The position numbers were made by a program, and so were the translations under genes. A DNA stretch of 64,000 bases. Origin: Breviolum minutum Mf 1.05b.01 (Eukaryota > Sar > Dinophyceae > Suessiales > Symbiodiniaceae). Shown piece after piece: positions 41,520 through 53,159 of this stretch (its first letter is position 1; each line of letters opens with the position of its first letter). The notes beneath the pieces were generated by a model, which ran no database searches, was not told the origin of the DNA, and saw nothing but the letters and a program-made list of their open reading frames with translations. Location of the stretch: the NCBI GenBank assembly GCA_000507305.1, contig DF239242.1, positions 126,685-190,684 of the forward strand, written 5' to 3'.

Positions 41520-43420
41520 GTAACTTGGATTTGTTCAAAGCCTTCTCCATTCCAGTTGGGCACAGTGGGCACTTGGAAAATACTACTCCCGTAGGTTAGG
41601 TCCAAAGGGACTAGTTCCAAGTTACTTCTCACCCATCATCCCCCCATGACGATTCTCAAGCGTCAAGAACCTGAACGACGACTCCATTCCATCGTTGGGC
41701 ACCCAGGTGCAGGTGTCAAAAGCTTGCACCTGAGCAAATCACAGAGAGAAAACTATTGAATCCACACCTTAAGCCTGAAATATTTACAGCAAGCATACTG
41801 AAATTGATAAAACATCAATAAAACCCTGGCTTAGATGCATAGTCTCCATTTATCATTCGAAGGGTGCTGTTTCGTAAGAAAATAGAAACACAATGAACAA
41901 GCAGGCATAGAATGAGCATAGCATGGAGTTTTACACATTGAAATATTGATGACCCCTAGCAGCATACCATCAAAAATTCCACATTTTCCATGTCCACGTC
42001 GACCAAAGTCATTTTGACAAGCATCTTTGAAAGGCCACGAGGCTTGATTTGTGCCAAAACAACCCCAGGGTATCTGAGTGTACCATGAAGTTCTAGAAGC
42101 AATTTCTCCTTGATGAATTGCACCGGTAGGTCCACAACAAATATGGCAGTCATCGAAGTTTTCAGAAAACTCTTTCGGCCATGTTCTTTCGGCATGTCCT
42201 CACAGGTTTTTAGCCGAAAAACTCAGATGGATAACATAAAACACAGGTGACCAAGGAGCTTGGCACATGAAACAAACAAGATGGTCTGAGGTGATACTAT
42301 TTAAAAAAAAAGGCTTAGAGGCTAAGAGATTTCATGGAGATTTTGAAGAACAAGCTCTAGGTGATATGTGAAAGATTCATAAAGATTTTATGAGCCTCGA
42401 GAACAAATACATGGACCAAAAGCAAAAATAAATGGAACCTACTGCACTTTTTAAACTTATTTACACCACCGAGATTCAACATGGAACCTGAAAAGAAGTC
42501 CCTGGAAAAGGAGATTCCTTTTGGAAACCATCATTTTCAGGTTCCATGTTGAATTTGGGGGGAGTATGTATAGCCGTATAGCATCGTTCTATATAATCAA
42601 TAATAAACAGAAATCACCAAAATTCACCGGACATTCTCCGTGTGACTTGATGTTTTCATACCATCCGGATGGGGCTCTCCAGGAGGTATGGTATCTATCG
42701 AAATCTGATCTACCAGGTTCAACTTTGAAGGGGGAATACTGGTAGTTAGTTAAGGTCAAAGTACTTGAAACATCTTGAAACTAATACATCCAAGTCTAAC
42801 TCCCAGACTGAAGTAACTTGATTCAACTGTTGTTGAAGACATGTTTTTAATTTTCTGAATTCTTGGATGGTGCGCCAGAAAACCCCCTAATTTGTAAACT
42901 CATCTATCAGGTGTTTTTCATTGTCTTTCCACATGTCCTGTGGGTCATGATGGCCATATTTGTTTGATTCTGCATCAAAGGATGTAGCCACGTGATGTAA
43001 GACATCTGCTGCAATTGAGATGACACTTGCGCGATGTGGTGGCACGTGAAGAGAGATGCCTTGGGTTTGATTCGACAAGGCGATCGTGTTTACTGCTGAA
43101 AGCTTGTTTGAGGTGCAAGACCTTGGGGCGTTTTTGATGTTTTCAGGTATTCTCAAAACAAACATTATAATGATACTATGAAACAGTACTGGGTTGCTTG
43201 AGTTCTCGATGTAAAGAGATATTTTATCTAATTTGAAGAAACTATGCCAATATCATCCTCAAATATCACAAGGGCTATTTTTGTTTGCCCCTCCTGGGCC
43301 ACTCCCATCGCACATTCCAAGGTGCGACAGAACTATGCAACTCAAAAGGTCACCATGCGACCCAAGCATTTCGGCACCTAGGATGACAAATGCCTGTAGC
43401 CAGGACCATTGATTTCATCT
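41520..43420. other. Mostly non-coding stretch
   Basis: No gene is supported. Weak minus-strand frames at 42195-41956 and 43165-42887 are the only coding-like pieces. It contains the family-1 element at 42462-42570. Confidence 0.45.
42462..42570. mobile_element. Short inverted-repeat element, family 1
   Basis: Left end TACACCACCGAGATTCAACA then TGGAACCTGAAAA; right end on the reverse strand TACATACTCCCCCCAAATTC then AACATGGAACCTGAAAATGA. Core CCCTGGAAAAGGAGATTCCT then TTTGGAAACC closely matches the 62.9 kb copy. About 109 bp; no coding content. Confidence 0.8.
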
Positions 43421-43423
43421 ACC

Positions 43424-43525
43424 CTCTGGTAAACTAACATAGCAATGGATTATCCCCATGTTCAAAAGGACATATACATCTTCATTTCGGGTCCATTTTC
43501 CATTGCTATGTTAGTTTACCGGAGT
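43424..43525. mobile_element. Inverted-repeat element related to family 1
   Basis: Perfect 22-bp arms at 43428-43449 (GGTAAACTAACATAGCAATG then GA) and 43499-43520, extended imperfectly outward (CTCT / CTCC). The core is about 49 bp. The arm wording (…AAACTAACATAG…) resembles the family-1 end (…AGTTTAACATAG…), and the right side runs into GTGTATATATG as in other copies. Confidence 0.7.
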
Positions 43526-43949
43526 GTATATATGTCAAACCATTTACAAATTTCAAACAAAAACACCTGGAAACTCCCCAGGTGTACCGGAACAATAAAA
43601 ACAACACCAACTAACTAACAATAGTATAGAAGGCAATTGGGAAAAGTTTGGGGAAACAAAAACACTGGGCTTACTGAGCTTGCCCCCAAACCCCATTGAA
43701 CCTTCAACAAATGCGAACCACCCGAACCAAGGATGGGATGTGGAAGGAACATTCACATGTTGGGCAAAAACACCGTCTTTGAATCGTGGATTTAAAAAAT
43801 CAATAAATCGCTCCATACGCACATATTCACCAAATATACCACCCAAAAAAAACTGCAAATGGAATCTTTCTTATACTTTTTTTTGGGGGTGGGTGATGTT
43901 TTGTGTTTCTTTTGGCTTGTCCGGACTATATAATTAATCCTCATCATCC

Positions 43950-44680
43950 GCATGGAAACACGGCACACCTGGAAATCACCAAGATCATCCCCAAATCACA
44001 TCTTCCAATCCATCTATACACCATAGCTACGAAAAGGAGCAAACATTTTGAACCCACAGTGCCAGCTCCGACAACCAAAAAACTGCTCTATTTTTGTTCA
44101 TGCAGCCAAGAAAACAACAAATCTTAAAAACCACTCTTGACCCTCCCTAAGCCCTACATCTCTATTGTTTTTTCTGGACAACATTGACCAACCCCTAAAA
44201 ATCACCTACAAATGCCTCCAAAGTGCATGCGAAAGAGAAGATGCTTCCAATACTTCCCATCTTTTTCTGCCCATTCTCTGTCAGAGGTGATCGGGATCCC
44301 TGATGGCCATGGTGGACATGAAAAAGGCTGGGTATTGGCCTGTGAATGTCATGTGATTCTGCCGAACATGTTCTAAAATGTGATAAGCTATATGATAAGG
44401 AGGAACCAGAAAAATACAATAATGTATATACAGTATACAGTGTGTATATATGTACAAAATATATACAAAATATGTATATGCAGATAAGGTGACAACATTG
44501 AAATGTTTATAATGACTTCACATTTCAGATCCGAAGACGTGTTGAAAGCACCTCAAAACCAAACGACTTGTTGCGAAGAGAACCAAATAGTGTAGACATG
44601 ACTAAACCCAAACCTATACGTTTCCAATGCCTCTAGTAACTTCATCACCTCTCTCATCCTGCTGCTCTTCCCAATGACAC
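43950..44680. other. Non-coding stretch
   Basis: No gene seen. AT-rich sequence with TATA/GTATAC-type runs near 44420-44480. Confidence 0.45.
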
Positions 44681-44683
44681 TGC

Positions 44684-44887
44684 TTGGGTCACCAAAGCAT
44701 ATATTTCTTAAGTCTTGGCACCTCGCATCCTAACCTCAGGCTGCTTGCACATCTTCTACCCCCTTCCTTACAGCGCCTCCAAGATGTTGCTACGTCAATG
44801 GTGGGCCCCGCAGACTTCTTCACACAACGAGGCGCAAGAGGCAAAATCCACATCCTGCCAGGGACATGTAGCGAGTATTGTAACTAA
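44684..44887 (+). CDS. Coding-like GC-rich ORF
   Basis: The block 44735-44880 is GC-rich and open in two plus-strand frames (44684-44887 and 44715-45086). The former gives a Leu/Gln-rich helix followed by a Gly/Arg-rich segment. An acceptor-like CATCCTAACCTCAG|G lies at about 44740. Which frame is used is not clear. No domain is recognised. Confidence 0.28.
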   Translation: MGHQSIYFLSLGTSHPNLRLLAHLLPPSLQRLQDVATSMVGPADFFTQRGARGKIHILPGTCSEYCN

Positions 44888-45015
44888 TTGTCAACCGATC
44901 GGTTCCCTGGGAAAAAAAACCTGTAAAACGATTGAAGGGATTTGTTTTCATTTGAAAGGATCTTCTTTTGGTGGTACTTCTCAAATGCCACGGAGATTGC
45001 TGCAATTGACTTGTT

Positions 45016-45054
45016 ATATATATGCAACTACATATATATATATATATATATATG
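45016..45054. repeat. (TA)n microsatellite
   Basis: Interrupted TA dinucleotide repeats flank a short ATGCAACTACA spacer. Confidence 0.9.
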
Positions 45055-45689
45055 TAAAAAAATTGCCCAAAACATCTCCCACCTGAAATTCCAAATGTTG
45101 GAGTCCGTGTCATTGTTTTAACTTCCTTTGGCCATCTGTTTGGGAAGTTCGAATTTGCTGAACCAACTGCAGTAAGCAAATTGCACATAGTAGCGACATT
45201 TGCACAATTGGTTGTGCGAGAAGGCAATAAGAAGTTTAAACATGTAGCATCTGTTGAACACTTCAATATGGTTTGTTCCGGTTGCATTTTTCCAAACCTT
45301 CAAAAATTGTAAAATTCCGACCTGCAATAATCGGCAGCATTTCTGCCTACTGGCCTTCTCTGACAATAATCTATCTGTGATGTCTTACCATGTTAATTCC
45401 CTTTGATCATCATATTCCTTATGTGAACATATTCCTTATGTGAATCAGTCTGAACTAAAAACAGAACAATCCGCCCCTGCCCCCTGACCCAAAAGAACAA
45501 TTGCTTTGGCTGCAGTCCAGCCACAAAAGCTTGACAAACTGTGCCACATTCCGCTGTGGCGCCATCCAAATGGGCGTCAACAAGGGGACATCCAGCTGCT
45601 GTCTTGCATTGATGTCGCCATTGACCTGTTGTGGGGGGGAAGACGGTGAGCAGCAAAGAACCAGGAGACTCCAAGCATCAGCAGCAGCA

Positions 45690-45748
45690 CCATAGCAGCC
45701 ATAGCAACAACACAGCTACAACCGACAAAAAGTCTGATGACCACCACC

Positions 45749-45784
<36 letters not shown>

Positions 45785-45890
45785 CAACCACCACCGACAA
45801 CAACAAAAAATACACCAACATCACCAACAGCAGCAACAACAACACAGCAGCAGCAACAACGGCAACAGCAACAACAGCAACAACAATCAA
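45690..45890. repeat. CAA/CAG/CCA triplet-rich tract
   Basis: A perfect (CAA)n core at about 45748-45784 lies in a wider A/C/G triplet-rich zone with CAGCAG and CCACCA units. The open frames on both strands here result from the repeat. Confidence 0.9.
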
Positions 45891-46190
45891 ACATGTCAAA
45901 ACGTTCAATTGTATGGGGTATGGGTTGGATTATGATTCATTGAGGTCTGCCGAATCCTTCGCAAAAAACAAATCCAGCAATTCCCAGGTCCAAGGTACCT
46001 GAAACTGAATGGACTTCAGTGCTCGAACGAGCGGCAAACACGAGGATGGTGGTTCAGTGCTTCGTCCCTTCAACAAAAATGCTGATCAACTTTTTTTGTT
46101 GGCTGCATTTTTTTAATGAAAGTTGATTGCTCGACACGTCGATTGCTCAAGGGTGAAGCAAAACTTTGAGAGCTTTGCACACATTCATCT

Positions 46191-46692
46191 TCAAGCTGGC
46201 CATCTGATGATAGCCTCCATCAACACTGCAACGAAAACAGGGCCAATCACATCTGGTCCAAAGGTGCAGAAAGTGCCATGAAAATTTTCTGGTTTCACTT
46301 GGTGCTTTTCCAACACAAAAATACACGGACCATGGAGGCATCCTTCGACTTCAACGTCAGCACACTTTGATGTCGTGAATATCAAAGAACCGTCACTTGC
46401 CACCATCAACTTCTCATGTTCAATGGCTTCATTTGGAATGCTGCATTTCGCAAAATGATCTTTCTTTCACTCCTACAACTGAACTGATGAAATTAAATGC
46501 ATGAAAACTGCAAAGGGTTTTTACAAGGTGACTTGGAGGAAGGGAACTAAACCAAAGGCTTTTGGTTAAGATCAAAGGTTGCTTCCTTTTACAGGAACTC
46601 ATGGGTATAACAAGGCGCCGCCGACTCGTTTCGGTGGCCGTTTGGAAAAGGTCAATTGTTTCTTGGGCATTTGAAGAAGATACCCGTAGCAT
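46191..46692 (-). CDS. Candidate two-exon gene
   Basis: An ATG at 46692 opens a frame with a Ser/Thr/Glu-rich start and a basic middle; a donor-like CACCTT|GTAAAA lies near 46530. Downstream a frame open from about 46470 to a stop at 46191 gives a highly protein-like sequence with several Cys and a hydrophobic C-terminal segment (DVIGPVFVAVLMEAII). The exact acceptor is unclear (GTGAAAG|AAA at about 46466 would be phase 0). The second part is one of the more convincing short frames in the window, although no family is recognised. Confidence 0.42.
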
Positions 46693-47032
46693 GTGAACAG
46701 CTGCTGTAATTTGTTGATTGGCACATTTAGATGCTTATTTGAAATTATCAGGATGTAATCATCCCATGGGGAAGACCTGTTACTCCATTGGAGTCAGCCA
46801 ACAATCCAATTTCATTGGCATTTGACACTTCATGAAACCTCCAACAAATGAAATGACAGGGATGCCCAACAAATGAAGGTTGCATGCATGCTACGCAATG
46901 TCAAAAGATCTTGGTATAAAGCTAGCACGACAGTTCTGCTAAACGATACCTGGTGCACTGAAAGGAGTGTTGCAATGCTGGAAGATGTTTTCTCCAAGAT
47001 CCACTGAATCCTGGTTGGTTTTGGACCAAGAT

Positions 47033-47368
47033 TCAACGAAGAACCTGGTTAATGCATCTGATTCCTCTTCGGCAAAGCTGTCTGTATCCATTCGCAACTG
47101 GATATCTGTCTGTGGTGATCAAGTGGTCCCTTTGGCATGTTGATGCTTGGGTTACGATACATGCCACAAGAATGTGAGGTAACAATGAGTGAGAGCAGCC
47201 CACACTCATAGACTCAAGCAGCTTGGCATGGGGAAGGCACAGCGTTAAGTCTTCAACACCCCAAAACTGAGAATTTCTGCCATGGGGACCCCACAACATC
47301 CACACGCGAATTGCCCCCGGCATTCTAAAGTTCTTGGCATTTGTCGTTTGCTTGTCAAGACTGTTCAT
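47033..47368 (-). CDS. Candidate single-exon ORF, 111 aa
   Basis: ATG at 47368, stop TGA at 47033. The translation is protein-like along its whole length: Lys/Asn-rich start, a W-G-P-H-G / W-G-V pattern, then SVGCSHSLL, which resembles one blade of an RCC1-type repeat. Only one such unit is present, so the resemblance may be accidental. The minus strand neighbour at 46191-46692 has the same orientation, about 340 bp downstream. No other strand is open over the full length. Confidence 0.42.
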   Translation of the reverse strand: MNSLDKQTTNAKNFRMPGAIRVWMLWGPHGRNSQFWGVEDLTLCLPHAKLLESMSVGCSHSLLPHILVACIVTQASTCQRDHLITTDRYPVANGYRQLCRRGIRCINQVLR

Positions 47369-48338
47369 GAAAACACTGACGACTCTGTCGTTTTGTCATG
47401 CGATGACTTGCATGTTTGTTGCCATGCAACTGGTGCAAAGTGAGGAAACCTTGATACTGGCGCACATGATGGCACGACTTTTCTGCCACAAACAATTTTT
47501 TGGGTGGCTTTAAAAACTTGGGCATTTCATCATGTGCCTCCTTTCACACAGAACATCTCGGGACTGCTGATTTTTTTTGCACTTATGTTTTTGTTTTCTT
47601 GGTTGAAGATTAAAAATTCGAAACCCTCGTCAAGAAACGGGTCTCATTGCCTTTACCCTGCGTCTAGTCACCAAAAGTCAGGTGTTGCCTTTCTTACCAA
47701 AAAGTCGGGTGTGGACTCGGTAAGGCTTGGGCCAACGAAGCAACCAAGGAGGCCAAACAAATTCTCCGTTGGTGAGAAGCAACCTGGGTGCTGAAGGCTG
47801 CATTGGTACCAAGGGAGGCCACCACTTTGGACATTAAAAACACAAGGTAAACTGTGATAATTTCCCACATATTTGAAGGTTTTCCATGTTGATCCTCACT
47901 CATATATGATAAAGTCCTGTAAGTGATTCTCCAGTACCTTGTGTCACTTGTGAAGCACACATGGCCACAATATGAGGCTATCAATGCTTAATTAAAGTGC
48001 TTTCAATATCAAATCCGGAACTGTAAATGACCATTTGTATACTGATACTCATCTATGTCAGTGTGCAAAACCCGCCAACAAAAAAACACAACCACTAAAA
48101 TAAAACAAGACACAAAAGAAAACAAATACCATCAAATAATGAACGTTCATCTCCAATACATGTCTTATGTATGACGGTATCAGCAACATTTGCCTTTTGA
48201 CCCCCTGGCAAAAGCACCGGCCGATGAATTGCAACTCTGCAACAGCTGTAGTTTCATCCGAATCCATTGACATCTTTCATCCTTGGAGTGGGATAATTGA
48301 GCAAAAATGGTGTTGCAACCATGTTTTTGCGGGAATAC

Positions 48339-48360
48339 ATTCCTTAATTCATTAAGGAAT
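48339..48360. other. Short perfect hairpin
   Basis: ATTCCTTAAT, a two-base loop (TC), then ATTAAGGAAT. AT-rich and isolated; it could be a chance palindrome. Confidence 0.5.
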
Positions 48361-49579
48361 CATTTTGTTTTAACCTCAAAAAATACAGTATTATTAATGA
48401 ACATCTGTCGAACCACTCTTGTGAAATGGAGATGGGTTGCTTGAATTCCACCTCTTGGAATTCTGGATTGATGACATTACATCCAACACATACATCTTTA
48501 CATGTGGGATCTGATAGGAAACCCCGGATTTTGCTCAACTCCATGTTGCTTTATCAGGAAAAGTGCGCAAAAATAAATGAAATGCCATTATATATAATAT
48601 GACAAATCATGTACATTTGAAGTATTCTACATAAATCGCCAGTGTTGAATCTGGTAATTTACAGGGATTCGTGCAATTTCAACGGGTGAAAATGCATCCT
48701 GACCGCAACCGAGCAAACAATTCATGAGCTGATCCGTTGGATCCATCAAGTCAAGATTTAAGAAGATCTACCGGTCAGGAATTTTGCACACATTCAGTTA
48801 ACAGGTACCCGTTTTAATAGTTTCAACACTTTTAACATCTTTTGACACTGAACAAATAAGAGTGAACAGTTACCAGCAAGAAAGCTACTATTAATTACTA
48901 CAACAATAACACATCATAACAAATACAACCACATAATCCAACCCAACAAAGACCATCCAAATGATCCGCGACTGGCACATGCTCACCAGGATTGCCATGG
49001 ATCCAATCAGCAAAAGGTTGGGAGAGGACGGTGTGCTTGTGCCACCGGGGAGTTTCCCGAAGGATATGGTACAATTAGTCGAAGACCATGTCGTAAATAA
49101 TTGCAAAGTATAATACGTATATGTAGAAGAACATGTAACACACACTTAAATATAAAAAAAATATATGTATGTAAATTGAAACCTCTTAATATATAAACAA
49201 GTAATAAACATTAAATATAATTACATGGATTCGATACACTAGCAGAATCAAACAATGCACCTGGCACCAGTATCCCATATCAACATCTTCAGCTACGCAG
49301 TTTCCATTACAAAATAAACCTCCCAGCACTGCTTACTGCTTCACCGAGGAACGTTTTTGGTGAATGACCCCTTCCGACATCTTTAACACACCAAGGTGGC
49401 CATAGGAAAACTTTATCCAAGGCTTTACCGGCTTTACCTGTTCCAAATCTTGGATGGATGGAAGTCTGGAATTGCTTGGAATGTTTCACCCCCCAAAAGA
49501 AAAAAAGGGAGCAAACATAGCGAGAGCAAATGAAATAAACCTTTCCTATTTTTTGGTGTCATGAAATGAACATGAAATG

Positions 49580-49765
49580 ATTGATTGAGAAAATAGAATC
49601 AATTGGTCGATTGATCCAGTCAATCAACCAGTTAGCCAATCAATCAACCAATGAACCACTCAATCAATCAATCAATCAAGCAATCAATCAATCAGTCGAT
49701 CGATCGATCAATCAATCAAACAAGGAAACAGCCAATCAATCCATCAATTCATCAAACAATCAACA
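49580..49765. repeat. (CAAT)n degenerate tetranucleotide tract
   Basis: Units of CAAT/TCAA/CAAC/CGAT repeat on the plus strand, with a GATCGATCGATC stretch near 49700. Open frames of Asn/Gln/Ser/Ile across it are repeat-derived. Confidence 0.9.
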
Positions 49766-50689
49766 GGATAGTGATAGTTCACCCACATCAACAAGTAAAT
49801 CTCCAGAAATCATTGAATGCTTCCATCCTTCCCTGTTTTTGTGCGTGGATTTTCCTGGCCAATCCAACCTCGGCATATCCAGGTCACCAAGATTATGCCT
49901 TACAAGGGCAGGTTGGTTGACTGGAAGATTGATGCCACGAATGCCCTGCCATACATGTTAACCAAGGGCACTCAACCGCCCAAAATTACGACGACTGCAA
50001 CTGTTGATTTCTCTGTGTACGTTGTTTTTGGGTGGGCTCGTCCTAAAACCGCCATATAATGTGCACAGAACACTGAATACTTAATTTGAAGATGTATATT
50101 TGCTTGAAGACATCATATATATATATATATGGCTGTAGCTAGTTGGTATGAATTGGAATCTATGAAATCTATCTATAAGTGGTACTGCCAAGCCATTCCA
50201 CTTACAGAATATCACTCAACCAAATCATCAAGCAATGAGTTGCTCAAAAAACCAACCCGATCAAATCAGGCAAATCAGCGGACTCAAAAACAACACCAAC
50301 TGCCCAGTGATGTTGGAAGATGAACAGGATTTCCAAGGAAAAAAAAAACGTCATTTGAATACCATCATTGGAACTTGGCCTTAACCTTGGCTTAAAACTC
50401 ACCAAGACACTTGGGTATTGGAAGGAAGCCATCTTGCTGACACAAGCGATGCTGATATTTGGAAGGCACGGTGGGTGAATATCTGAAGAGAGAATTTAAA
50501 TCGCCGCCACCTCAGTGGAGGAAACTGACAACGTCAACTATCCCACAATGGGGAAACCAAAAAACACCTGTTCAAAAAACCATGGTTAAAGTTCCAAAAA
50601 TGTTCAAGAAGGTGATCCTAACATTCCTAACGGTGGGTAAAAACCACCAAACATATGGTGTGTGTTGGTGTCTATCTACCAAACATATC

Positions 50690-50745
50690 CAAACATCTGG
50701 TAAATATCTATCTATAGGTATCTATCTACCTATCTATCTATCCCC
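50690..50745. repeat. (TATC)n microsatellite
   Basis: Interrupted TATC units: TATCTATCTATAGGTATCTA then TCTACCTATCTATCTATC. Confidence 0.85.
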
Positions 50746-51342
50746 ATCCACCTTGCTTCGTTTAAAACCGAGGCTCTGCAGCTATCAGAGTTGACTCCGA
50801 ATCGGAAGAGTCATCCTGATTTTGAAGAAGCCAATTTGGAAGGCCAATTTGGACAAATTTCCCATCAAAAGTTGAGGCCAAGCAAAGGCACAAAATCCAT
50901 ATCCATTTTTTTCGAAAAAAAAACTTTTGGAGAAACTAAAAATATCATGAAGGTGAACTGGTTGGTGTATGTTGGTGTTATCTTGCATACTGATTGGTAA
51001 GCTGATGAGAATCCTTGGGTGTATGTATGACTAGTTTTGGCTTAGTTGCTTGTGGCAAATCAAGAAGGAGGGGGGTTGTTTTCACAAACAGTTTCGTTCT
51101 CAAAAATGGTGCCTGGGATTTTACTTGGTCTATTTTTTCGTTAGAATTAGGGAGGGATTTTATCGCCATATATGGCTCAGCTATCGTTGGGATAAAACGA
51201 CAAAGGCTATTTGGCCCCTGCTTCCTTGAGATTCATCCAGGTTTATGACTGACAGTCCTTTTGGCGACTTGGAAGACCTTTGGATAATATGTTCCGATGG
51301 CTGAGATTTATATAATGATGATAGATCTATGTATAAACATAA

Positions 51343-51999
51343 ATATATGATAATTTGGACCCACCCCCGGGGCTGTAACAGTCAGCACAACTACCCCCCA
51401 CAAAAAAAACACCCCAAAAATAGGACTTTAAGTGCTTAGGGTCAACTGGGTATGGGTTTTTCATTCCTGATTTCAAGTGGCACCCTTCCCAAAATGACTC
51501 TTCAACGGGTGGTTTCAACTGCAAACCTTCCCAAATGCTATCTTGAAGCGGTGGTTTCAACTGCAAACCTTCCCAAAGGCTATCTTGAAGCGGTGGTTGC
51601 AACTGCAAAGTTTCCCAACTGCTATATTGAACCGGTGGTTTCAACTGCAAACCTTCCCAAATGCTATCTTGAAGCGGTGNCGGCCCTGATTGGGGGCTCC
51701 AGTTCTGGTGTTGCAGCTATGGAATTGGAAGTTTTGGATTTGTGTTTCCTCTTGGGTGTTGGCAGGTGTGGCCTTGAATGGTGGCTCCATTTCTGGGGAT
51801 GGTGGGCTTTGGAACTGTGAAGTTCTGGGATGATGGCTTCGAACAGCTAATGGAAGAATCTCCAAATTCCCAATTGAGGATGCCATTTTTGACCTAAATG
51901 TCAGTTGGCTTTTGGGGTGCTCATTTTTTAGACCCCTATAAGCTTAGATCTGTTTTTCCACTGTTACAGCTCGGGGGGTGGGTCCAAATGATAATATAT
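51343..51999. mobile_element. DNA-transposon-like element, about 655 bp
   Basis: Terminal inverted repeats of about 37 bp. Left: ATGATAATTTGGACCCACCC then CCGGGGCTGTAACAGT; right (reverse strand): ATTATCATTTGGACCCACCC then CCCGAGCTGTAACAGT. Subterminal blocks (ACACCCCAAAAAT / GCACCCCAAAAG) also match. The interior holds a 42-bp minisatellite but no transposase, so the element is non-autonomous. The CTGTAACAG part of its ends resembles family 2 (CAGTAACAG). Exact borders and target duplication are unclear in the AT-rich flanks. Confidence 0.72.
51466..51681. repeat. 42-bp minisatellite, about five copies
   Basis: Copies start at 51508, 51550, 51592 and 51634, preceded by a diverged copy (51466) and followed by a truncated one. 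The unit is GGTGGTTTCAACTGCAAACC then TTCCCAAATGCTATCTTGAA then GC. The unit is 14 codons, and the minus strand reads through all copies in frame (LQLKPPLQDSIWEG-type repeat). An undetermined base at 51680 marks its end. Confidence 0.93.
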
Positions 52000-53150
52000 G
52001 TGTAGATGAACCAAATTGGACCAAATGGAATTCTAAACATCATCAACACTGGGATAACATGTGAGATATTCAGAAGTTGCGTAATGATTTTGGGATTCAG
52101 GACTTCGTGAAACTTCTTTAATCAAGCTCTGATCTGGAGAGCCTGAGCTAATCTGAACAATTCTATCCTTCACAAAGCAAAGAAAAAAACATCCTTCACC
52201 GGTCATAAATTTGAATCAAAAACACCCTCCAAAGTCATAACTACCAATCAAAGTGATATCATCAAGGTATAACTGTATGATCATAACTTGACTTCACCAC
52301 GGAAAGTCAGCTGACATTGGATTTTTCTGGTCAACATTTTGGAACAATCTTCGTACCAAGCCACATGAAGCTCCGAGCTACCATTCCAAAGTCGTGGGTC
52401 GATGGATAATTTGCGCAACACAATGCAGTGCAAACAACTGGAGAGTTGAAAAGGCTCCATCATGGCATCACCTGCCGTTGAAACCGTTGAAACCCAAAAC
52501 AGTTGCAAAATGGGTTGAAATATTGCCTCGATTATTTTGGAATGAAACAAGTTTGGGTGGGCTGGTAGGAATGGAGCTCAAAACAAGTAAAAAAGTGACT
52601 ACTGATAGAGATGGTTTTCCTGCATTTTGTTCCTTGAGTTTCATGCATATAAATTCTGCGCCATAAATTCAATGACCGTTCCTGATTAGTTGACAACCTC
52701 CCCCCCCCATCATCATACTCTGCAAATATGACATTCGTCCCTTAAAAAGAAACATGCAACTGGCAACCTTGAAGGGAACACATGCAAAATCCATGCCTGC
52801 ATTCATGGCCGCAAATGAGCCGAATCCGCCACGTTCAGCATGGAGACGTCTCAAACTTGCCTTTTTCCATGATGGAAGTGGAAACTGACCCTCTTAGTGA
52901 TCATCAACACACACACACACACTGAAAAACGCAAGCCGCATGCCTTTCAACATCAACAACACTCAAAGGAATATAGGCACATCCCGGCACAGATCTGAAG
53001 CAGGAAACACATATGACTGACACAACTTGTGTAGCAAAATCGTGCAACAAAGACATCAAACCATGGCGCATCAGCATGAGAGATATTGTCTACCCAACAT
53101 ACACTATATGACTATATTCCATGCCACGCAGTAATCGTGACATGGTGGCA
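52000..53150. other. Mostly non-coding stretch
   Basis: A short ATG-started plus-strand frame at 52754-52864 (GC-rich second half) is coding-like but has no donor that joins it to later exons. A short (CA)n run lies at 52909-52921. Nothing else is supported. Confidence 0.4.
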
Positions 53151-53159
53151 TGATGTCTC

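Larger units (their letters stand above)
48400..51340. other. Mostly non-coding, repeat-bearing stretch
   Basis: No supported gene. It contains a CAAT/TCAA repeat zone (49580-49765), a TATATATA run near 50115-50130 and a TATC-type microsatellite near 50690-50745. Frames at 49817-50059 and 50459-50794 (+) are weak. Confidence 0.45.

Noticed and set aside
49580-49961. 126-codon plus-strand frame rich in Asn/Gln/Ser
   Set aside because: Most of it is the CAAT tetranucleotide tract; the remainder is short.
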